The notes beneath the pieces were generated by a model. It did no database searches. It saw only the letters and a list, made by a program, of their open reading frames with translations, and had not been told where the DNA came from. This document shows positions 1 through 11,320 of a DNA stretch of 64,000 nt, piece after piece. Positions within the stretch are counted from its first letter, which is position 1. Every line of letters starts with the position of its first letter. The stretch is from contig NC_068575.1 in the NCBI RefSeq assembly GCF_025698545.1, positions 59,405,980-59,469,979 of the forward strand, given 5' to 3'. The position numbers were made by a program, and so were the translations under genes. The DNA comes from Gossypium raimondii. Lineage: Eukaryota; Streptophyta; Magnoliopsida; Malvales; Malvaceae.

Positions 1-1
1 C

Positions 2-758
2 GGTATGTTCAAGCACTTTGGTACCTGCGTTTACTACAACAGCAAATATCAAGCAAAGGTAAATTTTTTTTTACAACATTATATAAAATTTAAAATAAAA
101 TAAAATACAAGATTTCGGAACCAAAATGTTTTAGATGAAGATATTGTCTTTTTTTCTTTTATGTTCGAATAGATATTGTCAGGATCCTGTCATTCACTAT
201 ACACATGTGCTTATTGACAGACACATGATACTATATGTCAGATAATTTAGAAATTAAAAAAAAAAACCCAGATCTGCAATAATTATGTGGTTGATATAAA
301 ACTTGAAAATGGTTCCCTCGTTTCTCATCAAGAAATTAATTTTCCCAAGGGATGAAGACAATTATACGATATCCTCATTGGGTATGAGCAATGCATTTAT
401 TGTTTTATAAATATATCCCCTAACCTTTTTGGTAAATCCTATTTATTAAATGCAGATAGTTGAGGAAGTACCATACTTGAACTACTTCTCGCTGTTTGGA
501 TTCTTTCCGATGCATATGAACGCCATTTATGAGGTGATAAGAAGCTTCACAATGAAGGTTAAATATGGAGCAGATTATACAGATGGGTGGCTGATGTTTG
601 GTGTGAGATTATTTGGAATGTTAATCCCTGGAGTTGCAAACCATTGTCCCCAAGACTATGTCAACTCCACTCGTCTTGGCAAACCCGATGATGTTTTATT
701 CCTTCCTCTCCACACTAAAAAGGCACTTGGTTTTGAAGTCCCTTTGCTTGCTGCCTAA
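2..758 (+). CDS. OBL1-like class 3 lipase gene 1, 3'-terminal part only
   Basis: The 5' part lies outside the window. Seen here are the end of the penultimate exon (2-58, encoding [13 protein letters not shown]...YQAK, GT donor at 59) and the last exon (456-758, after a CAG acceptor, stop TAA 756-758). The same two-exon ending, with the same phase-0 junction after the YQA(K/S) motif, recurs in the five complete paralogs downstream. The last exon carries the motif [14 protein letters not shown], whose His is the probable catalytic His of the class 3 lipase triad; the Ser and Asp lie upstream of the window or of base 2. The closest paralogs by eye are the genes at 8960 and 29133 (shared IVEE.PY.NY start and Y-GADY motif). 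I infer a triacylglycerol lipase associated with oil bodies. Confidence 0.88.
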
Positions 759-3700
759 TGCATCTTCCTCCATAATAAATATCTATCTGTGTAAACTTAT
801 CGGGCTTGGGATTTGGGAGTTCATGATGAATTTCCATTTCCATGATATCTGGGAGAATAACTGGAAGGTGTTCCAATACCACCAGGGTTGAATCTAGCCG
901 TTGTGTTTACTTCCAAGTTTATGTATTTTCATCTGTGTTTGTGATAATAAAATTGTACCTTCGTCTACTTTGCATCCTTTTTTGTTTTCTTTTTACAGAC
1001 TCATAATATATACTTTTAATGGAGTATTGAAGGCAAATTCAAATTATAAATATTTGTATCCAAATTAATAACAGTTATAATTCATAAGTTCATAATCATG
1101 TTGGGATTAATTACAGCATTAGGAACTGTAAATATGGGAGTGCAGCTTGAAAAGTTTGATGAAATGGGGTCATCCCTTTTTAAAAGTTTGCATTTCATTC
1201 ACATTTTTAAATCTGTTTGGACACAACTTTATATTTTTTGCAGGAAAATTTCAATAAATAATATGTTTGGTTTCCCATCAATCTGGTTGTCTATTCAGAG
1301 TGGGAACCAATAATGGCATGCGAAGAAGATAGGGGCTATGATTGACCATAGCATCTGACATTTTATTAAAAGGTTCCCTCTCTCGTAAAGATAGCGTTTC
1401 TCGTGGAACATGAGTATCCCACTGCAATATTAATGTTTTTAAGACTACAGCTCTAATCATTGGCTTTTAGTTTAACTAGTGTGACCGATTGTATAATTTA
1501 AAATAAATATTATTAAAAAATCACTTTAAATAAAATCTGGATCTCTTAAATGTTTAGTTTATAAATATTGTTAAATGTTTAAGCTCATTAAAAAAAAAAA
1601 AAAACCATAATCTTATCATTTTCTACTATTACAGCATCCCATCTTCCCTAGCTCCCTTTTCTGATTTTTCATCTTTCATCACTCTCTTCTTCCTTTTTTT
1701 TTTTTTTTTCCCACAAATAAGTGTTATCTCAACTCATATATAAATAGATAACCAAGTCTTCAATATATAACAATATTAGACATGTGATTCTTCAACTCGT
1801 ATGCTCGGGCATTAATGATTGGTTGAAAGTTATCTTCCTCAGAGTTTTTGCCTCGAAAAGTTCTCCGAAATGGGGGACAAAAAGTTTTGTAAACAATGTT
1901 ATAAGACTTTTGATTTAGAAAGTGAAATTTCGAAATAATTTAATATACCCATTCTTTAAAAAATAATTATCTTACTGATCCTTTTATCAAAGATTTAAAG
2001 TAGAAAATGATATCTTTCACTTTCAGATGCTTGAAAGTGGAAGTGGAGATCATTATCATTCCAGGAATATTGCTACAACTATCCACTGGACTGCCTATTT
2101 AGTGCTTTATAAGGAGTGAAAAATAATCATTTTTATTGATATCAAATGCAGCAATTCCCATCCAGAAACTGGAATCATATAAAATGCCTAAAAATCCAAC
2201 TAAAATTCTATGTTTTATCTTTTCCATTCATTTTCATTTTAGGCAGTTAGACTTTTTTTTATTTAAGTTCTAATCCAAGATGTTAAGAACCCTACAGAAG
2301 ATTGAAAATAATACAGTAAATGAACACATAAACTTAATATTTATTAAAATACCAAGGAAAACTCAATTAACTAAACCAAACGTGTTCAAAGATTTTCTTT
2401 TTCTCACTCACAATCAACTCATTACTTAGACCAGCCCAAAGCTCGGCCTTTACCTCATCCAGTCCAAAGCTACATTGCCTGCCACCGCTGCACCATCTTA
2501 TTCAATCAATTTTGCTTTATTAAGGACATATATACATATAATTTTAAAACGCTTCAATCATAAAATATTTTACCAAAAAATAAACATGCAGCTTATAGTT
2601 TAGCTAAGGTGATTTTATTGTATGCAAACCGTTTTATTTATGTTATTGTTTCCATTTGTCTTATAAGTATTTTGAATAATGATGTTTTTTTTTTGGTTTA
2701 TTCATGAAAATTGACGAACCTAAAATGGGCGTATAAGATAAATCTATCAACTTAACATTTTGATAGCTTCATACTAATGAGATGCTTTTATTAAAAAAAA
2801 AATCCTCCAACTTCTTCTAACATTTTGGTGATTTATTGGATTACATTTGTTGTATAAACTATTTTGTTCTCTTGGTTATTATCTTCAACATTTCAGATTT
2901 TTAATGAAATATATTATTACTTGGAAAAATTAATTTTAAAAATAACATCCATCATAACGAAAAGTTCCTACATATATCAATTCGATTTCCGGTATAATAT
3001 GAACGAATGTATTTAATTATTTTTATATATATTTAATAAACAATAATTACTTTTTATTTATATATAAATAAACACGCATCCCATAATTACTTGTCAATTA
3101 ACTTTTAATTCAATTGATATCGATGATGTTAAAATAATATGAAAAACATGGATGTCAAGGTGGGAGAGGAAGACGTAGGCAGACAAGTGCATGGATATTT
3201 GGAGTAGAGCTGTATTAATACAGAAAAAAATGACGATTAATAATATTGTTGATTGGATGGAGGAACATGGGGTTTGGAAGCAATCCAGGGCCAGTGCGTT
3301 TGAAAGTTCAAAGTAAAAACAGGCTGCCGCTGAACATACCTCCATCATAGCTCCATTGAGGCGATATCTATCAGCCGATGAGATTTTAAGTAAAAATTCT
3401 ATTGATCGGTAGATGTCAAATTTTTCTATTTTTTTTAATGAATTTTTAGTAATTTATTTTATCAAAGTTCGTAGAAAATTAGGGAAGGAAATAGAGTTTG
3501 AAAGCGGACAGCAGTGAGGAGGGAATTACGAAATAGTTGTTGAATCTTGAAGCTGTTTGGGAAAGGATAGTAGGGTGTGGAATCATGAAGATGCTTTGTT
3601 TTATGATTAGATTTAGTCCATGTGTTGATTCTTACTTCAACTCACCAGAATCTTAGAATCTCTCCTGGGTTAAGCAAATATATGTATATAGTATTCGTCG

Positions 3701-3990
3701 GAATCTTCATCGTTGAAACGCCAAGTAATTACCTAACAATATTCCATTCACTGCTTCAACTAAATGCTTAATTATTAATTAAATCAGATGATCAAATATC
3801 GTTAGAGGTAATACGTTGTTGCAAAATTGCTGGATTACGAAGCTAGGGATATATACCTATACAACTCGTGTCTACAATGTCTACATTAACCGAATATAAA
3901 AAATTTAATTAACACAAATGCGTTGTAATTATAGTAATTAAAACAAATAAAACCAACTCTCGAATACATTTCCTTCGACCCAATAAGCCT
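759..3990. other. Intergenic, AT-rich, no gene recognised
   Basis: This is the downstream region of lipase gene 1, with an AATAAA-like stretch near 944, followed by low-complexity AT sequence and poly-A/T runs near 1590 and 1690. Open frames here are short and show no recognisable domain. I saw no further lipase exon remnant in it. Confidence 0.6.
3895..3900 (+). promoter_or_regulatory. Possible TATA box of lipase gene 2
   Basis: TATAAA followed by an A-run lies about 95 bp before the ATG at 3991. The distance fits a short 5' leader. AT-rich sequence gives such matches by chance, so support is modest. Confidence 0.4.
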
Positions 3991-6263
3991 ATGGCTTCTC
4001 AGTCTCATAATTTTTCCGGAAATTATTTAGTGTTGAGGCCAAACGAAGTGAGTGTTCTCGATCTTTTCCGCCTCCTATGGGACCATGAACTTGAAAAGAA
4101 AGCCTTTGTGGAGTGCCCACCGGAGAAATTCCAGGAAAATATCCGCCGGAAATGGCTTATTTTCATGTCTCTATCGTCCCAAAAGATGCTTCTCCATGCA
4201 GCGAAGCCCCTGAGATGGATCGGCGAAAAGCTGGAAATGTGGGTGAACTTGGTCTCATTGAACGACAACATTTTCGTGCTTTTCTTCAATCTTTTGCGAG
4301 GTTATAATTAACCCACATTAACAGATAAATTGCTGTAAATAAAAACAGAGAATGTGCATGGATTGATGATTAGCTTGACTACAGGTAAGGTGAAAATGGT
4401 GGATCGAGAATCGGAAGCTTTCGTGTCCTTCATTGGAAGCCTAGATAGGCGAGTTGAATTAGATCAGAATATCAAACCTGGAGATTGCAGATACTTTGGA
4501 GCATTGGCGGCTATGGCGGCTAAAATTTCTTACGAGAATCAAGCTTTTGTTGAAAGAGTTGTTAGGGATTACTGGAAGGTAATTTCTTTAAAATTTTAAT
4601 TTATTTTTCTGAAAACTCGTGTACGCTGCATGCAATAAGTTAATGCATATATTCTTTTCTGTGTTAAAAATGAAGTGATTTCTGGAATTTGGAAGGTCGG
4701 GCAAATTTCATTGTTTACAATTGTGATGCCTTTTGTCTGATTTTTCGACTGTTGGATGGATTATATATCGTAGTTAATGGGATATATATATATATATATA
4801 TATTACTACATATCTAATTTTACTATTTGAAAGATCAAATGTTAGTCAATATAAATTATTTAAAAAATTATACATTTTAATATTTATTGAACCTACAAAA
4901 TACAAAAATAACGTTTTTTTTGTAATTTGTAGTCAAACAATTGATGACAATTCTTTTTACACTTTAACATCCTTCTTACAGTTCTTTTCCTATCCATCCA
5001 TTTAAAATAATAGATCCAATTGATTGAATATTGAATATTGAATATTGAATAATATGAAGAGGCTACCAATTGGTGCAGATGGAATTTATTGGGTACTACT
5101 GCTTCTGGAATGGTAAGAAAAAATCCAATCTTTCACAAATATCTCGCTCGTATTTATATTTGTAAGATCATAATTTCTGTATCTATATTTTAAAAATAAA
5201 TAAATAAAGAATCGGATCCACATAATTCTTTTATTATTTACAAAATTAAACTCCGAAGCACGGAAACTCCTTTAGCAGATTATCAAAAGAAGAGCAACAC
5301 GCAAGCCTTTATGGTCCACGATAAAACAACAGACATGATAATCGTAGCCTTCAGAGGAACCGAACCCTTCAATGCAGATGATTGGAGCACCGATTTAGAC
5401 CTCTCCTGGTACGAACTCGACGAGATGGGAAAGATCCATGGCGGATTCATGAAAGCTTTGGGGTTAGTCATGGAAAAAGGTTGGCCACCTCACATCGACG
5501 ACCACCGCCGCTCACTGGCTTACTACACCATACGGGAGAAGCTGAAACAAAAACTGAATCCGAACAACGAAACCAGATTCATGGTGGCTGGTCACAGTCT
5601 GGGAGGGGCTTTATCGATATTGTTCGCGGCTGTTTTGGCGTTGCATAAAGAAACGTGGCTGTTGAATAGAATGGAAGGGGTGTATACGTTTGGGCAGCCG
5701 AGGGTCGGTGACAAGAAGTTCAAAGAGTTCATGGAATTACAGTTGAGGAAGCATGGGATTAGGTATCTGAGATATGTTTACTGCAATGATATGGTCCCTA
5801 GAACACCTACCGATGATTTGACCTTTCTGTATAAGCACTTTGGGGCATGCCTTTACTTCAATAGCTGCTACAAAGGGAAGGTGAGAGTCCCAAAAACCTT
5901 TAACACATCGGATTATTGTTTCGGTTTGGTCAGTTTTCTGGAATAATGAAATCTGATTTTGTGGAGCAGGTACTTGAGGAACAACCCCACAAGAATTACA
6001 TCTCACTGTTTGTATGGATACCCAGATTCTTGAATTCGGGATGGGAACTTGTAAGGGGGTTCATTCTGCCATTGATAAAGGGTCCAGAATATAAAGAAAC
6101 TTGGTCGCTTATTGTGCTTAGATTATGGGGACTTGGTTTCCCAGGCCTATCTGCTCATAATCCCCATGAATATGTTAATGCAACTCGATTGATTTCTCGT
6201 CGGATATATCACCAACTTCAACATCATCGCCATCCATGGAAAACTATCAATGGATATGCCTAA
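3991..6263 (+). CDS. OBL1-like triacylglycerol lipase, gene 2 (5 exons, 477 aa)
   Basis: Exons 3991-4300, 4385-4578, 5079-5112, 5279-5880 and 5970-6263 join in frame with GT..AG introns and end at TAA. The product is a class 3 (alpha/beta hydrolase) lipase of the OBL1 group, which hydrolyses acylglycerols at oil bodies or membranes in plants. The N-terminal about 105 residues carry hydrophobic segments (around 50-75 and 85-103) instead of a signal peptide, in keeping with a membrane- or lipid-droplet-anchored lipase. The lipase core follows: FRGTEPF near 204, the nucleophile elbow GHSLGG at 284-289 (Ser286), FGQPRVGD near 317, Asp350 in YCNDMVPR, and probable catalytic His443 in AHNPHEYVN. 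The length matches the family and the neighbouring paralogs. No break was seen. By motif (MVH or MSY in place of MFRDK; KHG/RHG) it groups with the gene at 37917. The exact substrate cannot be read from sequence. Confidence 0.93.
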
Positions 6264-6532
6264 AATAAGAGACCTTTTTAACACCCATTTTAGCTAATGA
6301 ATTAGAGATGCTGTACTTCATTTTTATTCTTCAGAACAAATGGAAATGATCACTTTAATTAGGGACTTTGGGCAATTGTTTGAAGATTATTGCTGTGATT
6401 ATAAAGATTCATTAATAGAATTAAAGAAGTAATAATCGTAATGATTTGCAAAAAATGATGAATTCATTTTGGTGGAGCTCCAAAGCTGATGGAAGACATA
6501 AAACTCATTGGATGTCTTGGGATTGTCTTTGT

Positions 6533-6771
6533 CAGGGATTTAAATAGCGGTCCGTTACCGAAATAGTGGCCGTTATATAGTGGTAGCGGCACCATCCAAA
6601 ATTGTTACTGTAAAAACCACGCGCTATTATATTTTACAATAAGTTGTGTGAATTTTTTTTTAAATTCACGACCACGATACCCGCAATTACCGCAATAGCA
6701 TCCGTTATATCCGTAACCGCGAAAATGCAATACGACCGAAAACACGGCCGTGACCGCAATTTAAATCCCTG
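6533..6771. mobile_element. hAT-type MITE with 8-bp target duplication
   Basis: A 239-bp non-coding element. Its ends are inverted repeats (CAGGGATTTAAAT.GCGGTC at the left, its reverse complement at the right). It is flanked on both sides by the identical 8-bp GTCTTTGT (6525-6532 and 6772-6779). An 8-bp duplication and CAGGG-type termini are features of the hAT superfamily. It is unusually GC-rich for this region and dense in CCG/CGG, and it has no ORF, so it would need a transposase supplied in trans. It lies about 270 bp downstream of lipase gene 2. Confidence 0.85.
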
Positions 6772-6949
6772 GTCTTTGTGTTCCTAAGAAATTGGAAGGT
6801 ATGGGGTTCAAAAGTCTTCACTAGTTCAACTTAGCGATGCTTGCAAAACGGGGTTGGAGGTTCTTGCCGTATCCTATTTCTCTTCCATCACAAATCTTCA
6901 AAACCAAATATTATTCTTATTAGTGAACTGACTACGCTCAGTTAATGAC

Positions 6950-7725
6950 TGTTAACAGTTTGTTAGTAGTTAGGTTTCAGTTTGGTCGGCGTTAATCAGT
7001 TTGCTATATAAACACAGTCCATCTTGTATTGTAAGTAAGAGTTTTAAGCTGAAATAAGAAAGTTTCATCATCTTCTTTCTTTAGTTTCTTGTTTTGTGTT
7101 CATGGTATCAAAGCTATTGCGTAATAGCTTTTGGAGTCCTGTTGAGAATTATTTATATTGACTGAACTAGTGCTGTAAGGTTGTACAGTTTTGCTGGCGT
7201 TTCTATTGGTATTCAGGGTTCTAGTGTAATGGCTGTTGTGACATACAAAATTCAAAACAATCCTGTAAATCAACATGATCGTGGTGACCCTATCAATGAG
7301 GAGCTTGAATTGACAGCCTGTGTTTCAATCAGGTACAGGGATGATGCCACCACCGTTTCACCTAGGTACAGGGATGTCTTCTTAGAATGTTAATGAGTTT
7401 CTTGGTCTTCTTTTTTACCAACCCATCAGTTTCCAAAGCATGAGATTGTCAAGTTGACTGAGAATAATGACATTGTATGGAAACATCAAGTTACATTGAT
7501 AGTTGAGGGCTATGGGTTAAGTGGTTTTGTTTTAGACACTATAGAAACTCCTCCTCAGTATGTCAAAAAGGAGGACAGTGAAGTAACTGAGAATCCACAG
7601 TTTGTTGGTTTTAGACAACAGGATAAGCTACTTGCATGGTGCAGTTAGTATCAACAGCTAATGATGATATCGTACCTCATCTGATTGGTACAAATACTGC
7701 TCTTGCTGTATTTAATTGCAGATAT
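6950..7725 (+). mobile_element. Truncated Ty1/copia element: 5' LTR, primer site and start of gag
   Basis: A short LTR (6950-7102, TG..CA, with TATATAAA near 7003) is followed at once by a primer-binding site tggtatcaaagc (7103-7114), complementary to the initiator Met-tRNA end as in plant copia elements. A gag-like frame starts at ATG 7229 and is interrupted: one part encodes WKHQVTLIVEGYGL.. at about 7479-7640, and the frame then shifts once, with the gag-like sequence running on to about 7723. The same gag region is found in the longer element at 11136, but the LTR sequence differs, so this is another subfamily. Nothing beyond the gag N-terminus is left, and no 3' LTR was found. Confidence 0.75.
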
Positions 7726-8868
7726 CAGATACAGTACTTAATTGCAGTTAAGAAAATAAAGGAATTCATCAATCAATAATTCAAAACTCGTCCCTGCTAA
7801 ACAAATGGAAGCCACTCAAAAGTCTATCGCAAAATGTCATCAATAATGACAGATAAAAGTAGTAATAAATGCATCTCACACTTTCAATTTAAAATTTTAA
7901 TGTAACGATTGATTAAATATTTATAACCGTGCATGGTCTATCTTGTGATGTACAAATGATTCTATGCATGATACAAGCTAGATATATAATATATTATTAT
8001 TTATAACCGTGCATGGTCTATCTTGTGATGTACAAATGATTCTATAATATATAATATATTATTAAGCGTCTGGTGCTCACATTTCACTATTATTATTTAT
8101 TTTATTAATTTCTCTTTCTTCACAATTCACGAGAGGTTGAAATTAAAGTTACTCACCCAACTTTCAATATTATGAGGTGTTACGTTTTCATCATTTCATT
8201 ATCATAAAATTAATGAATAATTGAATTATAAATAAAAATTAACTTTTATTTATTTACTTTAACTATAGATAATTTTTTAAAAATATCAGAAAATTCAAAA
8301 AAATTGAAATTTATAACTTATTTTCAAAAATAAAAAAATTATTTAAAAATTTATAATTATACTAATTTTTAAAAAATTTTATAAAATTCTAATCAAATTC
8401 ATAACAACCTTTACAATGACTATTATATTTAAAAATTTAATAAAAAATGGTATGAATTTTAATAGTTGAATTCAAAAATACTAAAATTATAAAAATAAAA
8501 GTAGGTAAACTAAATGAAAAGCGTAGAGTAACATAATAAGAAAATCAAGGTGAAAAGGTATTAGAAACGGTAGGTGAAAATAAACTTGTGAATAAAAAGG
8601 AATTTCCTTGCAATTTCTAGTATTAGGGTGGCATCTGATGACTTTTAAACACTCACCGACTTACACCTTTTAATGATTTTAAATGTCAACAGCTGAGTAC
8701 CCAAGTATTGACGGATGGATTTATATTACTTGATGGAATCAACAAGGTTAAGGTTGAATTTTTTGCTTTATAGACAAATAATTGTGATAATAAATACACG
8801 TGAAAATAAATATTCAGTGTGCCAACTGCCAAAGACGTGTTGTATATCTCTAGGTAATTTCTTTCTGC
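7726..8868. other. Intergenic AT-rich sequence upstream of lipase gene 3
   Basis: Apart from the local duplication at 7921-8045, the stretch is very AT-rich (especially 8180-8500) and holds no supported gene. The last few hundred bases presumably contain the promoter of gene 3. Confidence 0.6.
7921..8045. repeat. Direct duplication, 45-bp identical units 80 bp apart
   Basis: The segment starting TTATAACCGTGCATGG occurs at 7921-7965 and again, identical, at 8001-8045. A related stretch (ATGATTCTATGCATGATAC) lies upstream of lipase gene 4 near 27,770, so the sequence may be an old shared upstream region of the two paralogs. Confidence 0.85.
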
Positions 8869-8869
8869 C

Positions 8870-8876
8870 TATAAAT
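8870..8876 (+). promoter_or_regulatory. TATA box of lipase gene 3, conserved with gene 4
   Basis: TATAAAT sits in the block TCTGCCTATAAATTTGGCA, about 85-90 bp before the ATG. The same block is found at the same distance before gene 4 (29,045). It is followed in both by a CAAGCATCCCAAAAA segment and a C-rich run. Conservation between paralogs makes this a better-than-chance core promoter. Confidence 0.7.
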
Positions 8877-8959
8877 TTGGCATTTAAAGCTGATTCTCAA
8901 GCATCCCAAAAAGTAATCGAAGCCCCCCTCCCCACAAATAGTGTATTCCAGTGTCGATC

Positions 8960-10988
8960 ATGGAAGCCAAACCCAGCAAAAAAGACTTGTACACAAGTTA
9001 TTTGCTTATAAACCCTAAGGAAGCCTCTCTCTTTGACATTTTTAGCGTCTTATTTTCCAGAAATGTAAAGAAGAGGAAATTCATCGAGTCCTCTCTTGAA
9101 GAACTAGAAAGTTTCCTGTACAGGCTTCTTATAGTCATTTCTGCACTGATACAAAAGTTTCTGCTAAAGTTATCCATGCCGATGGCGATGATAGGGAGAA
9201 CCATAGTGTTTTTACTCAACTTTTTCTACATTAATGGTGGCTTCTTTGGTCTCATAAGAAATATCATGCAAGGTATATAAATATTTATGTCCTTCACTTT
9301 GAGATATTAGCTTTGGGTGCAATAAATATAATCATGTCTGGTTGTACGTTGAACAGTGAGGGTTGTGATTCCAGACAAGAAGGCTGCAACCTACCTCTCT
9401 TTTGTTGGATTTACAGACACGAGAATGGAGTTAGATATTAATATTAAATATGGAAATGCCATGTATTATCCAGCACTCTCGATTATGGCTTGTAAAGCAG
9501 CTTACAATAACGCTGCTTATAACCAAGCTCTTATCGAAGGTCAATGGAAGGTATGTAGGACGATGGTTTCCTTTTACTTACTGTTATTTATAAAAGAAAT
9601 TAGGTTAATATTCATAATTGGACTTACAGTTTGCTTGGTTCGTGTGCAGATGGAGTTCTTGGGATATAAAGATTATTGGAATGGTATCCGATTACCTCTT
9701 GATTTGCAGTATAATTAATTATTTTCAACTTATATTAATGGAATGATTTGTTAATTAATTGTTAATGACATGGACAGATTTCCTTGGAAGAGCCGATACA
9801 CAAGTTGTAATGTTTCGAGATAAAAGTGTTGACCACGACACCATTGTTGTGTGCTTCAGAGGAACACAACCGTTTAATTCCGAAGATTGGTGTTCGGACG
9901 TTGATTTGTCATGGTACGAATTCCCTCACATTGGAAAAGTTCATAGCGGTTTCTTGAAAGCCCTGGGGATGCAAAATAATGCAGGGTGGGCGCAACAAGT
10001 GGACCACGATTCAGCTCACCCTCCACGCCGAGCACCCTTGGCTTACTACGACATAAGGGATACGTTGAGATACCTTTTGCAACAGAACCCCGAAGCCAAA
10101 TTTATAGTGACGGGCCACAGTTTGGGCGGGGCGTTGGCAATTCTTTTCCCGGGGATACTGTTTTACCATGACGAGGAATTGTTGCTTGAGAGGATGGAAG
10201 GGGTTTACACGTTCGGACAACCCAGAGTTGGGGACGAAGCGTTCGGGCAGTACATGGAGGAGAATTTCAGAAAGAATAGGATTGAATATTACAGATATGT
10301 TTACTGTAATGATATGGTTCCTAGGATTCCTTCTGATGGCCTCTTCAAGCACTTTGGTACCTGCGTTTACTATAACAGCCAATATCAAGCATCGGTAAGA
10401 AAGTCAACATCATACATATTTCAACAAATTAAAGGGGTTTTCAATATAGCTTATAAAAAATTATGTTATTTCCCGTTGATTGGAAATCTTGTTTAGGGTT
10501 AAATCTAGATAACATAATCCTCTTCTCCTTCTATAAAAAAAAATAGTTATAATATATTATTGTGGTCAATTCAACCGACCAGAGTTATCATCTTAAATGT
10601 AATAGTCAAGACCCAATTTAGTTACTAAAAATGCCGAAGGCGACATTATTTAATCAAGCCTTTCTTGAAAGAGCTTGACCCGGTCTGATGAATTGGGAAA
10701 TGTATGCAGATAGTTGAGGAAGAACCATACAAGAACTATTTGTCAATTTGGGGCTCCATTGACATGCGAAGAAACGCCATTTATGAGCTGATAAGAAGCT
10801 TCATTATGTTGACCAAGTATGGAGCAGATTACAAGGAAGGGTGGCCGCTATTTTTTATCAGAATCTTTGGATTGATGATCCCTGGTATACCAGCTCACTG
10901 TGCCCAAGATTATGTCAACTCCACTCGTCTTGGATCCCTCCGCCATCTTCATTTCCATCCTTTCCACCATAAAAAGAACCGTTCCTAA
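8960..10988 (+). CDS. OBL1-like triacylglycerol lipase, gene 3 (5 exons, 478 aa)
   Basis: Exons 8960-9272, 9357-9550, 9650-9683, 9778-10394 and 10710-10988 give one frame from ATG (MEAKPSKKD) to TAA. Intron positions and phases equal those of gene 2. The N-terminal hydrophobic region (about residues 55-100) is followed by the lipase core: CFRGTQPF near 206, TGHSLGG at 292-298 (Ser295), [11 protein letters not shown], Asp in [10 protein letters not shown], and His in [14 protein letters not shown] near the C-terminus. The start was chosen because gene 4 begins with the same MEAK motif; the GTG nine bases upstream is not needed. A copia element is inserted about 150 bp after the stop and may supply or disturb the 3' end. 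It is most like gene 4. The biochemical role (acylglycerol hydrolysis) is inferred from family. Confidence 0.93.
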
Positions 10989-11135
10989 ACAAGAGTTTCG
11001 TTTGCACTTTTAATATTTCAACAGAAATGTTAAAAGTTTAAATATGTACTAAAGAGTTAGTGTGATAGGTTGTTAGTTGCATGAGCTTTTTTTATGGTTT
11101 CTATCTAATCCTCTTGTATAAATCTAGCTCATCTC

Positions 11136-11307
11136 TATTAAGGAATGAAAGTAGTTGTGGTAGTTAGCTGCAGTTGTGGTAGTTAGCTGGTATTCTGGTA
11201 GTAGTTAGTTAGCTGTTAATACTTAGTGTTAGCTTGTATTTCAGATGTATGTTAAGAATGTACAACTATTATTCAGTTTCTCAATGTTCTTCTCTTAATT
11301 CTCTTTA
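11136..11307 (+). repeat. 5' LTR of the copia element
   Basis: 172 bp, matching the 3' LTR at 17758-17922 over nearly its whole length. It differs by an extra copy of GTTGTGGTAGTTAGCT and by loss of the ATAAATACAGTG segment (the likely TATA box) that the 3' LTR keeps. Its first bases are TATTAAGG where the 3' LTR has TGTTAAGG, so one terminal base has mutated. Both LTRs end CTCTTTA rather than the usual CA. Confidence 0.9.
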
Positions 11308-11320
11308 TGGTATCTGAGCC
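11308..11320 (+). other. Primer-binding site (initiator Met-tRNA type)
   Basis: TGGTATCTGAGCC directly abuts the 5' LTR and differs by one base from the plant copia consensus TGGTATCAGAGCC. Confidence 0.85.

Noticed and set aside
3094-3348. 84-aa minus-strand open frame between lipase genes 1 and 2
   Set aside because: No homology signature, no plausible promoter and AT-rich surroundings.
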